A model generated the notes under the pieces. The model saw only the letters and a list, made by a program, of their open reading frames with translations. It ran no database searches and had not been told where the DNA came from. This document shows positions 1 through 7,935 of a stretch of 64,000 nucleotides of DNA, one piece after another. Location of the stretch: contig CAIZWN010000054.1 of assembly GCA_903936705.1 (NCBI GenBank), positions 1 to 64,000 of the forward strand, in the 5' to 3' direction. The stretch's first letter is position 1. Each line of letters starts with the position of its first letter. Both the position numbers and the translations under genes were made by a program. This DNA comes from an uncultured Myxococcales bacterium (GTDB lineage: Bacteria > Myxococcota_A > UBA9042 > DTJE01).

Positions 1-50
1 CCACCGCCACCCCGCTGCAGCAGCGAGCATTCGAACTGCTCGACTTGTAG
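1..50 (+). CDS. 3' end of an unidentified gene (partial)
   Basis: A reading frame enters from the left edge and stops at TAG (48-50). It encodes about 15 residues ending TPLQQRAFELLDL. The amphipathic ending resembles a protein C-terminus, but the fragment is too short to name. It is followed by a noncoding gap before the toxin-antitoxin pair. It could be chance read-through. Confidence 0.35.
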   Translation, partial: TATPLQQRAFELLDL

Positions 51-218
51 TCAGAAACGTCGCAGTGGTTTTCAGGTGAAACTCAATATGCCTGGGCACT
101 TGGGGCTTGTTGCGCGCTGGAACTTCGGACTAAACCCCAGCCTCGATACGAGCCAGCGTGACGCGCGACGTTGGAGGGGGCTGTCGACATCGATTGACAA
201 CCATCCATAGTTCCGACA

Positions 219-233
219 TCCTTACGGTAAGGA
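219..233. promoter_or_regulatory. Palindrome overlapping the antitoxin ribosome-binding site; possible autoregulatory operator
   Basis: A perfect 7-bp inverted repeat (TCCTTAC, one central G, GTAAGGA) sits on the Shine-Dalgarno GGAGG (231-235) of the antitoxin gene. A TTGACA -35-like hexamer lies just upstream at 194-199, although no good -10 box follows at the right spacing. AbrB/MazE antitoxins commonly repress their own operon through palindromes, so an operator is the natural inference. The repeat would also form a weak mRNA hairpin masking the SD. Confidence 0.45.
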
Positions 234-242
234 GGTTTGACG

Positions 243-461
243 ATGTCACCCGCCGTCGCCATCGTTTCAAGCAAAGGGCAGATCACCCTCCCCAAGACCG
301 TCCGCCAGACCCTGGGACTGCATCAGGGTGATCCGGTCCTTTTCGAGGAAAAGGATGGGGTCATCTTTTTGCGCAAACGCCCCAAGGTCGACCCGGCCTG
401 GGCCGCAGGCCTTGTGGCTACCTTGAGCGAATGGGAAGACACCCTTGACGACGATCTTTGA
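243..461 (+). CDS. AbrB/MazE-type antitoxin
   Basis: A protein of 72 residues with an N-terminal SpoVT/AbrB swapped-hairpin DNA-binding domain. The diagnostic run is SSKGQITLPKTVRQTLGLHQGD, shown here only as its start SSKGQITLPK and the later LGLHQGD. The acidic C-terminal tail (EWEDTLDDDL) is the part that in this family wraps and neutralises the toxin. ATG 243 is preferred over TTG 237 because GGAGG lies 7 nt upstream of the ATG. The gene overlaps the downstream toxin by 17 nt, the usual antitoxin-first arrangement. It probably represses its own operon through the palindrome upstream. Confidence 0.85.
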   Translation: MSPAVAIVSSKGQITLPKTVRQTLGLHQGDPVLFEEKDGVIFLRKRPKVDPAWAAGLVATLSEWEDTLDDDL

Positions 462-807
462 AGCCGGGGATGTGGTCGATGTCCCCTTTCCGTTCATCGA
501 AACAGGCACCAGGAAACTTCGTCCGGCACTCGTCCTGACCTTGCCCGATTATCAAAAGGACTCAGGCGCCTGCATCCTGGCCATGATCACCAGTGCCGAG
601 CGCAGCCGGTGGGAAAACGACCTGGTCCTGGAATCCTGGGCCCTGGCAGGTCTGAAGAAACCGTCCGTGATCCGATGGAAGTTGTTCACCCTCGATGAAA
701 GCATGATCGTGGGCCGCCGAGGCCATCTGGCAGATCCGGACCTGGCCCACGTCGGTTTGCGATTGACCGGGATTCTTGGCGCATGGTTGCATGCTTCCAC
801 GCGTTAA
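445..807 (+). CDS. PemK/MazF-like toxin (putative endoribonuclease)
   Basis: A 120-residue protein with the SH3-like MazF/PemK pattern: an N-terminal GDVVDVPFPF strand, then KLRPALVLT, a central ILAMITS strand and a C-terminal LADPDLAHVGLRL segment. MazF relatives cleave mRNA or tRNA at short sequences; specificity cannot be read here. The TTG start at 445 lies inside the antitoxin gene, implying translational coupling. The sequence is more divergent than E. coli MazF and closer to the PemK-like proteins common in environmental genomes. Family assignment is good, catalytic activity is inferred. Confidence 0.8.
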   Translation: MTTIFEAGDVVDVPFPFIETGTRKLRPALVLTLPDYQKDSGACILAMITSAERSRWENDLVLESWALAGLKKPSVIRWKLFTLDESMIVGRRGHLADPDLAHVGLRLTGILGAWLHASTR

Positions 808-942
808 GGCCAGCGCCGTACTCCAACACCATCCGGTATCACGGCATGTTTGCGAACCGCTCGAAATATCGACACTTGCGGGAACGTAGAGCGGACGCTA
901 TACCGATCCGGCACGGCAGTTGGCCGTGAACGGGAGGTGGCG

Positions 943-2655
943 ATGGTCGGGCACGGGCAGATTCGATGTGGAGCGCGGGACGGCAGAGGCCGGCGTGTCG
1001 TGTGGTTGCCGTTCCTCCTGGCGACGGGCCTGCTGGCGTGCGGCGGGTCCGATGCGACCAGAGATGCTGGTCCGGACCTTACGACGGACTTCGGCATGGA
1101 CGTCGGCGCGGACGTGGCTGCTGACGTGGCTAAGGACGTAGCCGCCGACGTCGCAGCGGACGTAGCTATGGACGTTGCCGCCGACGTCGCGGCTGACCTT
1201 CCTTCCCCCGCGGCGGACCCCCAAGCGCTGACCTTCCTGCGCGTGGCCAACGGCGCCGTCGTGGACGAGACCGGCCGGCAATGGCTGTTCCGGGGAGTGA
1301 ACGCCAAGTACGAGCACCTTTTCGACGTCACCTTCAGCGACGGCCGGACACGCAACGAGGGCCTGCCGGACTTCGCGTTCTGGGACGCCCCTGAGACTGC
1401 CCGTCTGGGGTACAACCTGGTGCGCCTCGCCATCAACTGGAGCGGCCTGGAGCCGATCGAGGGCCAGTTCAACGCGTCCTTCCTGGAGTTGCTCGACCAG
1501 GTGGTTGACGCCTATGCCGCGGCCGGCGTCTACGTGCTGATCGATTTCCACCAGGATTCTTACTCGAAGGAGATCGGGGAGGACGGCGCGCCGTACTGGG
1601 CGATCCTCCCGCAGCCCGAGCGGCTCGGCGGCCCGCTGTGGCCCGAGGGCGGCCTGCAGTGCCCATGCGGTGACTTGACGGCCCGCCGCCTGTCCCAGGT
1701 CACGATGGACGCGTTCGCGTCGTTTTTCAACAATACCGACGGCCTCCGGGATCGATTCGTGCCGGCCTGGCAGACGGTCGCGAAGCGTTACGCGGGGCGG
1801 GCTGCGGTCGCAGGCTTCGAGGCTATGAACGAGCCCATCGCGTTCCACGTGGGCGACGGCTTCAAGGCCCTCGACGACTTCCACGTGGCAATGGCCGCGG
1901 CCCTTCGGCAGGTTAACGCGCGCCACGCCTATTTCCTGGAACCTGAGAACGGCATCTTCGCCATAACCTGCAACGCCCTCGCGCGGCCGACGCCCTTCCC
2001 GGACGGGAACGTCGTGTTCGCGCCGCACGGCTACTTCGGAAACTGCATCAACCTGCCGCCGAACATGAACACGTTCGACGAAGTGTACGCGGGCCTCAAG
2101 CCGGTGCTGGACGGCCTCGCCGCGACCGCGGCCTCGTACGGGGGGGCGTTCGTGATGGCCGAGTACTACCTGCAAATGGGCGGCGACGGGATGTTCGGGT
2201 TCATGGACGCCCTGCTGGCCCTGGCCGACGAGCGCAACATGGGCCTGGCTCACTGGTACTGGCGGGGAGTATCCGGCAACGACAACCCGGAATGCAACGG
2301 TGCAGGAACCGTGTACTGCCTGCGCGGGGACGGTACCTGGGACTTGATGGCAACGGGCCAGGAGCACCTGTCCCGGCCATACCCGGTCGCGGTCCCTGGG
2401 CGTCTGGTCGCAAACGCCTACGACCGCGACACCGGAGTCCTGACGTTCCGTTTCCAGGCGGCCGGGGGCGAGGCGGCGCCTCTCGTGTTCCTGCCGGCCC
2501 ACCGCTTCCCTGCCGGCGCCGCGATCACGGTCGACGGGGCACCCGCGGCCTTCACCCTGGCGCCCGGAACGCTGCGGGCCGCGCTGTCCTGGAACGGCCA
2601 GGCTGGGATGCACGATGTGGTCGTGACCCCCGTGGCGCCGCACGCGTCGCGGTGA
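943..2655 (+). CDS. GH5-family glycoside hydrolase lipoprotein, endoglycoceramidase-like
   Basis: A 570-residue secreted hydrolase. Residues 17-33 form a lipoprotein signal (RR, hydrophobic core, lipobox LLAC with Cys33). A spacer of repeated DVA(A/K/M)DVA units follows, then a GH5 TIM barrel: DFHQDSYS, then AMNEP with predicted acid/base Glu297, and MAEYY with predicted nucleophile Glu407. The C-terminal 80 residues form a beta-sandwich like that of endoglycosylceramidases. ATG 943 is chosen because GGGAGG lies 5 nt upstream and a signal peptide follows at once; an upstream in-frame start at 850 would spoil this. The substrate could be a glycolipid or another beta-glycan. The gene stands alone, opposite no partner. 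Confidence 0.85.
   Translation: MVGHGQIRCGARDGRGRRVVWLPFLLATGLLACGGSDATRDAGPDLTTDFGMDVGADVAADVAKDVAADVAADVAMDVAADVAADLPSPAADPQALTFLRVANGAVVDETGRQWLFRGVNAKYEHLFDVTFSDGRTRNEGLPDFAFWDAPETARLGYNLVRLAINWSGLEPIEGQFNASFLELLDQVVDAYAAAGVYVLIDFHQDSYSKEIGEDGAPYWAILPQPERLGGPLWPEGGLQCPCGDLTARRLSQVTMDAFASFFNNTDGLRDRFVPAWQTVAKRYAGRAAVAGFEAMNEPIAFHVGDGFKALDDFHVAMAAALRQVNARHAYFLEPENGIFAITCNALARPTPFPDGNVVFAPHGYFGNCINLPPNMNTFDEVYAGLKPVLDGLAATAASYGGAFVMAEYYLQMGGDGMFGFMDALLALADERNMGLAHWYWRGVSGNDNPECNGAGTVYCLRGDGTWDLMATGQEHLSRPYPVAVPGRLVANAYDRDTGVLTFRFQAAGGEAAPLVFLPAHRFPAGAAITVDGAPAAFTLAPGTLRAALSWNGQAGMHDVVVTPVAPHASR
1096..1200 (+). repeat. Imperfect minisatellite encoding the DVA-rich lipoprotein spacer
   Basis: Short units of about 12 bp based on gacgtngcngcn recur here and encode alternating DVAA, DVAK and DVAM steps directly after the GH5 lipobox. 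Related Asp/Val-rich spacers follow the lipoboxes of the proteins starting at 17762 and 19811. The probable role is a flexible, negatively charged linker holding the enzyme away from the membrane. Copy number may vary between strains by slippage. Confidence 0.7.
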
Positions 2656-2915
2656 GGCTGGACCCGGCCGGTCGCCACGCAGCGTGGGCAGGAACCAAGG
2701 CCCCTGACTGCTGTCGTTCGCCAAAACTCCGTCGGCTTTGAAAGCGCAGCGTTTCCCATTTCGGCACTGCGCAAGCGCTGGTCCCGTTCGCATGGCGTCA
2801 GGCGAACCAGGGCCGCCAGCAGAACGATTCCTTGCGTCTTCCGCACTTGCACACCAGACCATCGGGGACGATGATCGCGATGACGCGCGATACAGCGCCT
2901 TCCAGGGAGGACGTC

Positions 2916-5435
2916 ATGGCGACGACCGGAACGGTCCGGCCCAAGGTGCCAATCAAGCAGCCTCACAGCCTGTCACCGCGGGTCAAATGGCTGCGCGACT
3001 ACTTCTTCGAGGGCGTAAGGCGACCCTGGAACAACGAATTCCAGTGCTTCACCACCGGGACTGCCTGGGACGTCGTGTACGACGAGGTCACGTACTACAT
3101 CGTTCCGGAAACATACGCCTTTCTTCAACCTTTCCGGGCGTCGGCGCTGCAGGCGGCGCGACCGGTGCCCCTGCCCGCGGACTTCTGGGGGCTGACCCTG
3201 CCCGAACGGCGAGCCTGGTTCATCCGAGAGGTGATGGTCAGCCAGGTCCCGCAGGAGATCCTGCCGGGCGACCTGGTGGCCGGGGGACGCTTCAACATCC
3301 TGGCCTCGCGCTGCTGGAAACGCGACGAGGTGAAGGGGCGCGACAAGGAACTGCTGGGATCGCGTGGCACCCGCGCGGCAGTCAAGGAATTCCACGACCG
3401 CGGCTTCGGGAACGCCGGCGCCACCAGCGGACACCTGATCCCGGACTACGCAAGCGTGCTGACCAAGGGGTGGCGCGGGATCCACCAGGAATTGCAGGCC
3501 CGACTGGACGGCATGGAACGCCGCGACCGCGATGGGCCAAAGGGCGCCCAGGTGCGGGCCATGATGACGGCAGCCACGATGCCGCGGGACCTCGCGACCA
3601 GGTACGCCGAGGTGTGCCGACAAGCGGCGGGGCGCGAGTCCGACCAGGCCAGGCAGCAGGAACTGCACCAGATGGCGGCAAATCTGGACCGCGTCCCATG
3701 GGAACCGGCTAACACGTTCTGGGAAGCGATCCAGGCCGTGTGGCTGTCCCACATGCTGGTCCTCAGCGACGAGAACTACCCCGGTGCCGGCGTGTCGTTC
3801 GGCCGGATGGACCAGTATCTGCTGCCTTTCTGGCAGCGATCGATCGCCGAAGGGATGCCGCGGGAATTCGGCAAGGAAGTCCTGCGCTGCTTCTGGGTGC
3901 ACTGCAATACGGTCTACGACGCCATGATCCAGGTGGGTGGAAACCAGGGCATCACGGCAGGCTTCGGCCAGTTGATAACGCTGTCGGGAATTGGGGCCGA
4001 CGGCTGCGACGCCACAAACGACCTGACCTGGGCGTTCCTGGAGGTCGTCGACGAGATGACTCCAATCCTTGAACCAAAGCCCAACGTACGGCTGCACCGA
4101 GGGTCTCCGGAAGCCCTGCTGGACAAGGTGGTCGACATGGTCGCCGGCAGTCAGGGGGCGCCCTTCCTGCTGAACTTCGACGAACGCTCGATGGCCGGCA
4201 TGATGCGCGAGGCCGATCGTGCCGGGGTACAGGACCGCATCAACGCCGGAAATGTTTGGGACTACGCGTCGGTAGGGTGCCTGGAAAACACGATGGTCGG
4301 CAACGACCGATCGGGCACCGTCGATGTAAACCTGAACCTGCTGAAGGCTGTCGAGCTGGCACTGACCGGGGGATGGGACCTCGTCCCGGCGGTTGACCCG
4401 GTAATGGGCGCGACGTACCCGCGGCGTCAGGTCGGGGCCGACACCGGCGACGCGACAAGGTTCGAAACGTTCGAGGCGTTCTTCGGCGCTTATGAAACGC
4501 AGACACGCCAGATGATCCGGCAAGCGGTCGAACTGTACGAACGCAGCGAATCGGTTCGCGCGCGGTTCTGCCCGACGCCGTACGTTTCCTGCCTCGTACG
4601 CGGGTGCGCCGACAAGGCGCTGGACGTGACGCAAGGCGGTGCCGAGTTGTCCTTCGTGACGATCGAGGGCGTCACGTTTGCAACCACGGTGGACTCGCTG
4701 CTGGCAGTGAAACACCTGGTTTTCGACGAACAACGCTGCACGATGGGCGAATTGACCCAGGCACTTAGGGACAACTGGGTCGGACACCAGAAGTTGCAGG
4801 CGTTCGCGCAGCACAGGTCGCCGAAATACGGACGCGATGACGACGCAGCAGACGCGATGGCCCTGCGCGTGATGGAACTGTGGGCCGAGGAAACGTGGCA
4901 CCACCGGACGCGCAGCACCGGGCGGCAGTTCAGACCCGGGATGCTGTCGTGGAACTACTGGGCCGGCGACGGATTCGTGATGGCGGCCAGTCCCGACGGC
5001 AGACCCAAGGGTAAGTTCCTGTCGAATGCAATCTGCCCGACCGACGGCGCCGACACGAAAGGGCCCACGGCGAACACGAACTCGGTCGGCAAGGCACTTG
5101 GCGGCAAGGCTCCAGGCGGCAACGGGGACTGGGGCGAGTGGCTGAACCTGCTGCCGAACGGGGCCAGCCACACCATCACCTTCAACCCATCGATGCTGCG
5201 AGACCCGGAACACCAGGCAAAATTCAAGGCGTTCCTGAGGGGATACGTCGAGAACGGCGGCACGGCGCTGCAGATGAACGTTCTTGACCCGGACGTGCTG
5301 CGCGAGGCGCAGAGCCATCCCGCAGACTATCGGCACCTGCTGGTCCGGGTGACTGGCTACAACGCCTATTTCACGTCGATCGGGCGCGAGCTTCAGGACG
5401 AAATCATCGCGCGTGAAAGCCACCGCGGGGTGTGA
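2916..5435 (+). CDS. Glycyl radical enzyme of the pyruvate formate-lyase superfamily, subclass unassigned
   Basis: An 839-residue enzyme with both hallmarks of the superfamily. The thiyl radical site is VGCLE (Cys455, Glu457), and the C-terminal glycyl loop RVTGYNAYF carries the radical Gly814. The GCxE pattern is that of dehydratase, lyase and decarboxylase members, not the adjacent Cys-Cys of true pyruvate formate-lyase, so this enzyme probably cleaves a C-O, C-N, C-S or C-C bond of a small metabolite. ATG 2916 has GGGAGG 5 nt upstream; earlier in-frame starts at 2832, 2871 and 2880 lack this. The activase begins 13 bp after the stop and a flavin-type protein follows. No shell protein or dedicated transporter is adjacent. 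The radical would be destroyed by oxygen, which points to an anaerobic lifestyle. Confidence 0.9.
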   Translation: MATTGTVRPKVPIKQPHSLSPRVKWLRDYFFEGVRRPWNNEFQCFTTGTAWDVVYDEVTYYIVPETYAFLQPFRASALQAARPVPLPADFWGLTLPERRAWFIREVMVSQVPQEILPGDLVAGGRFNILASRCWKRDEVKGRDKELLGSRGTRAAVKEFHDRGFGNAGATSGHLIPDYASVLTKGWRGIHQELQARLDGMERRDRDGPKGAQVRAMMTAATMPRDLATRYAEVCRQAAGRESDQARQQELHQMAANLDRVPWEPANTFWEAIQAVWLSHMLVLSDENYPGAGVSFGRMDQYLLPFWQRSIAEGMPREFGKEVLRCFWVHCNTVYDAMIQVGGNQGITAGFGQLITLSGIGADGCDATNDLTWAFLEVVDEMTPILEPKPNVRLHRGSPEALLDKVVDMVAGSQGAPFLLNFDERSMAGMMREADRAGVQDRINAGNVWDYASVGCLENTMVGNDRSGTVDVNLNLLKAVELALTGGWDLVPAVDPVMGATYPRRQVGADTGDATRFETFEAFFGAYETQTRQMIRQAVELYERSESVRARFCPTPYVSCLVRGCADKALDVTQGGAELSFVTIEGVTFATTVDSLLAVKHLVFDEQRCTMGELTQALRDNWVGHQKLQAFAQHRSPKYGRDDDAADAMALRVMELWAEETWHHRTRSTGRQFRPGMLSWNYWAGDGFVMAASPDGRPKGKFLSNAICPTDGADTKGPTANTNSVGKALGGKAPGGNGDWGEWLNLLPNGASHTITFNPSMLRDPEHQAKFKAFLRGYVENGGTALQMNVLDPDVLREAQSHPADYRHLLVRVTGYNAYFTSIGRELQDEIIARESHRGV

Positions 5436-5448
5436 CCTGGGAGAACCG

Positions 5449-6372
5449 ATGACCGGGCGCGTGCTGAACATCCAGCGAATGTCCACCGAGGACGGGCCGG
5501 GGATCCGGACTACCGTGTTCCTGAAGGGCTGCCCGCTGCGCTGCACGTGGTGCCACAACCCAGAAAGCATGTCCGCCGCAGCACAGGTCGTCGTGCGCGA
5601 GGAACGCTGCATAAAGTGCGGGTCCTGCCTGGAGGTATGCCCGCTGGAGTGCGACACGTCGGTCTGCAAGGCGTGCGGGCTGTGTGTAGACGACTGCCCT
5701 ACGGCAGCAAGGGAACTCCTTGGGTGCGACTGGGAAGTCGGCAACCTTGTCCGCGAGGTTGCCAAGGATCGAGCCTACTTCAAGACGTCCGGTGGAGGCG
5801 TAACGATTTCCGGCGGCGAGCCATCAATGCAGGCCGGGTTCACGGGGGCCTTCCTTGCGCGCTGTCGCGACGAGGGACTGCACACGGCACTGGACACGTG
5901 TGGCGCGTGCGGGCCTGATGTGCTGACAAGCCTTGCCGGCATGACTCGATTGGTGCTGTTCGACCTGAAGCTTTTCGATACCACGCGCCACCGGGAGTAC
6001 ACCGGCCAGGGCAACGAACGGATTCTAGAGAACCTGGCGACCCTTGCCGCCTGGATGGATGGGCAGCAGGCCCCGCCGTCTTTATGGGTAAGGACTCCAC
6101 TGGTACCTGGGGCCACGGCAGATGACACAAACATCCGGGACATCGGAAGGTTCCTGGCCGACAGCGTCGGGACGCGCCTTGAAAAATGGGAACTGTGTGC
6201 GTTCAACAACCTTTGCCGCGAACAGTATCGCCGGCTGGGAAGGACATGGGAGTTCGCGACCGAACCACTGATGCGCCGCGAAGACCTGCTGCACCTGCAG
6301 GAAACGGCCGCGGCATCAGGTGTGGACCCGACAATCATCCGGGTGACGGGCGCATCCCGACTGGAGGAATAG
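5449..6372 (+). CDS. Glycyl radical enzyme activase (radical SAM)
   Basis: A 307-residue radical SAM protein that would use S-adenosylmethionine to abstract hydrogen from Gly814 of the upstream enzyme. The cluster motif CxxxCxxC is Cys28, Cys32 and Cys35 (GCPLRCTWC), and the SAM-contacting ISGGEP follows. Between them, around residues 53-86, lies an inserted bicluster ferredoxin with CIKCGSCLEVCP and CKACGLCVDDCP, as in activases of the dehydratase, decarboxylase and succinate synthase groups but not in PflA. ATG 5449 follows GGGAG by 5 nt; the alternative GTG at 5413 would overlap the enzyme gene. Co-transcription with its substrate enzyme is evident from the 13-bp gap. Confidence 0.93.
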   Translation: MTGRVLNIQRMSTEDGPGIRTTVFLKGCPLRCTWCHNPESMSAAAQVVVREERCIKCGSCLEVCPLECDTSVCKACGLCVDDCPTAARELLGCDWEVGNLVREVAKDRAYFKTSGGGVTISGGEPSMQAGFTGAFLARCRDEGLHTALDTCGACGPDVLTSLAGMTRLVLFDLKLFDTTRHREYTGQGNERILENLATLAAWMDGQQAPPSLWVRTPLVPGATADDTNIRDIGRFLADSVGTRLEKWELCAFNNLCREQYRRLGRTWEFATEPLMRREDLLHLQETAAASGVDPTIIRVTGASRLEE

Positions 6373-6373
6373 C

Positions 6374-7240
6374 ATGGAAGTGGCGGTGCGACTGGACGAC
6401 GTGGCAATGAAGGCATTCGCTGCCGACTCGAAGCTTGGGATTCTGGCGACGAAGGATCCCGACGGCCTGCCGCATCTGACCCTGATCACGACGATCGAGG
6501 CCAGCGCCCCTGGGCGCTTGACCTGGGGACAGTTCTGCGAAGGCTGCAGCAAGCGTAATGTCCTGCGCGACCCGCGAGTGGGCTTTGTGGTGATGTCGCT
6601 GGCAAAGGAGGCCTGGCGCGGCACGGCGCGATGGACCAGCGCCACAACGGAAGGCGATTCGTACGAGGCCTACAACCGCAAGCCTCTGTTCAGGTACAAC
6701 TCGTATTTCGGCATCCACACGGTGCACCACGCCGATCTCGTTTCCGTCAGCCCAAGGGAAATGCTGTCTGTCCCGCGCATCGCCGCCGGAATGCTGCTTG
6801 CAGCCGCAGCACGACCGCTGGCCGGCTTCGGTCTTGACGGCCCGGCACTTACCCCGTGGGCCGCCAGCCTGATCAACCGCCCGTCGTGCCTGAAGTTTGT
6901 TTCCTTCATCGACGCCGAAGGTTATCCACGGGTGATCCCTGCTGTTCCCGGACAGGTGGCAGGCCGCCGGCGACTGGTTCTGGCCTCGACCGTTCACGGG
7001 GATGAACTTGCACGTATTCCGGCTGGGGCGCCAGTAGCCGTCCTGGCCCTGGACCTGAACATGGAAAGCGTGCTGGTCCGAGGAAGGCTGGATGGTTGGC
7101 AAGGCGCCCCGTCACTGGGCGCAGGGCTGGGTTTCCTGACGATCGACTGGGTCTACAACTCGATGCCCCCGCGCCAAGGGCCAATCTGGCCGCCTCAACC
7201 GCTGCGGGCAGTAACGGATTTTTCACTGGCAGAAATGTGA
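6374..7240 (+). CDS. FMN-binding split-barrel (pyridoxamine 5'-phosphate oxidase-like) protein
   Basis: A 288-residue protein whose N-terminal 110 residues match the PNPOx-like split barrel: LGILATKDPDGLPHLTLI, then LTWGQFCEG and NVLRDPRVGFVVMS. A second LKFVSFIDAEGYPRVIPAV segment near residue 175 suggests a duplicated barrel. Members bind FMN, F420 or haem, and act as reductases or oxidases. It starts 1 nt after the activase stop with GGAGG at 6363-6367, so it belongs to the glycyl radical operon. It may process the substrate or product, or protect the radical from oxygen; neither can be decided from sequence. Confidence 0.65.
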   Translation: MEVAVRLDDVAMKAFAADSKLGILATKDPDGLPHLTLITTIEASAPGRLTWGQFCEGCSKRNVLRDPRVGFVVMSLAKEAWRGTARWTSATTEGDSYEAYNRKPLFRYNSYFGIHTVHHADLVSVSPREMLSVPRIAAGMLLAAAARPLAGFGLDGPALTPWAASLINRPSCLKFVSFIDAEGYPRVIPAVPGQVAGRRRLVLASTVHGDELARIPAGAPVAVLALDLNMESVLVRGRLDGWQGAPSLGAGLGFLTIDWVYNSMPPRQGPIWPPQPLRAVTDFSLAEM

Positions 7241-7267
7241 AATCGCCCGCCTCGCGCCAGCCCAGCC

Positions 7268-7346
7268 AGCCTCGACAACCCCGTCAGCCGCAATAGCCTC
7301 GACAGCCTCGATGCCAGCCCAGTCCGCCTTGACGCCAGCCCCGACA
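7268..7346. repeat. Degenerate short repeats in a convergent intergenic region
   Basis: The decamer AGCCTCGACA occurs at 7268-7277 and 7295-7304. A truncated copy AGCCTCGA overlaps at 7304, and a variant AGCCCCGACA lies at 7337-7346. The stretch separates the flavin-type gene from the oppositely oriented zinc-ribbon gene. No hairpin or coding potential stands out. Confidence 0.5.
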
Positions 7347-7385
7347 GCCCCGCAGGATCACGCGGCACAAAAAGCCCTACGACGC

Positions 7386-7754
7386 CTACGACGCCTTGCC
7401 GTTGACCAGAGTCTTTTCAAACGCCTTGAACACAACATCAATCTTGTCGGCCCGGTTGGCAATCACGACGCCCATCCCGAAAGTCGGATGGCTGATGACG
7501 TCGTCGATCCGAAAGTATTCCTTGGGCGTATATTGCCTGGCAGCACCAATGGTCCTGCCCTTCAAGCGGTCCTCGAAACCCAGCACCACCGCCTTGGGCT
7601 TGGCCACACCAGCCGCCTTGGCCAAAGGCTGATCCCCCCTGAACGAGTGATGGCCCTGGCAGGTATTGCACCTGACCTTGACCACCTTCGGACCAATCAT
7701 CGCAATAATGGTATGCCCAAGGTTCATATCGCACTTGGTACAAAAGGCATCCAT
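7386..7754 (-). CDS. Zinc-ribbon protein with C-terminal Tudor/KOW-like domain
   Basis: A 122-residue protein of unnamed family. The N-terminus holds a four-cysteine zinc ribbon (FCTKCDMNLGHTI, then VRCNTCQGHH). After a basic linker the C-terminus reads VISHPTFGMGVVIANRADKI, continuing VVFKAFEKTLV, very like the small Tudor-like domain that ends UvrD/PcrA helicases and contacts RNA polymerase. ATG 7754 is used because it puts the ribbon at the N-terminus; two earlier ATGs (7790, 7796) are possible. The same layout recurs in the protein at 23348-23851. A nucleic-acid or RNA polymerase association is inferred from the domains only. Confidence 0.7.
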   Translation of the reverse strand: MDAFCTKCDMNLGHTIIAMIGPKVVKVRCNTCQGHHSFRGDQPLAKAAGVAKPKAVVLGFEDRLKGRTIGAARQYTPKEYFRIDDVISHPTFGMGVVIANRADKIDVVFKAFEKTLVNGKAS

Positions 7755-7880
7755 CTCGCCACCGGTTCGAACCGCATACAAAGATATCATCGCCAAAGTC
7801 CTTCAAGTACAAGTTGGAACAACCCCTACCCCACCAAAATCAACCATCCAAATCACCAACCCAACCCAACCCCAAACCAA

Positions 7881-7912
7881 GCGCTTTGGCCGCGCAAGCC
7901 GGCCAAAAGCGC
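7881..7912 (-). terminator. Possible hairpin terminator for elbB
   Basis: Arms GCGCTTTGGCCG (7881-7892) and CGGCCAAAAGCGC (7900-7912) pair almost fully, leaving a 7-nt loop and one bulged base. On the minus strand the hairpin lies 24 bp after the elbB stop and is followed by a TTGGTTTGGGG tract rather than a pure T run. It may terminate elbB or act as an mRNA stabiliser. The G/T tract that follows could form a G-quadruplex. Confidence 0.5.
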
Positions 7913-7935
7913 GCGAACGCGGGCGGCTCGCGGCG

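Noticed and set aside
898-2862. Minus-strand open frame of about 650 codons opposite the GH5 gene
   Set aside because: It has no SD, signal or domain, whereas the plus strand has both catalytic glutamates and a lipobox.
2973-5765. Long open frame (about 930 codons) on the minus strand opposite the glycyl radical enzyme
   Set aside because: It mirrors the real gene, shows Arg/His/Val-rich composition, no SD and no recognisable domain. High GC keeps antisense frames open.
7771-7780. tRNA T-arm-like sequence GGTTCGAACC
   Set aside because: No acceptor, D-arm or anticodon-arm pairing can be found around it, and it lies at the 5' edge of the zinc-ribbon gene.
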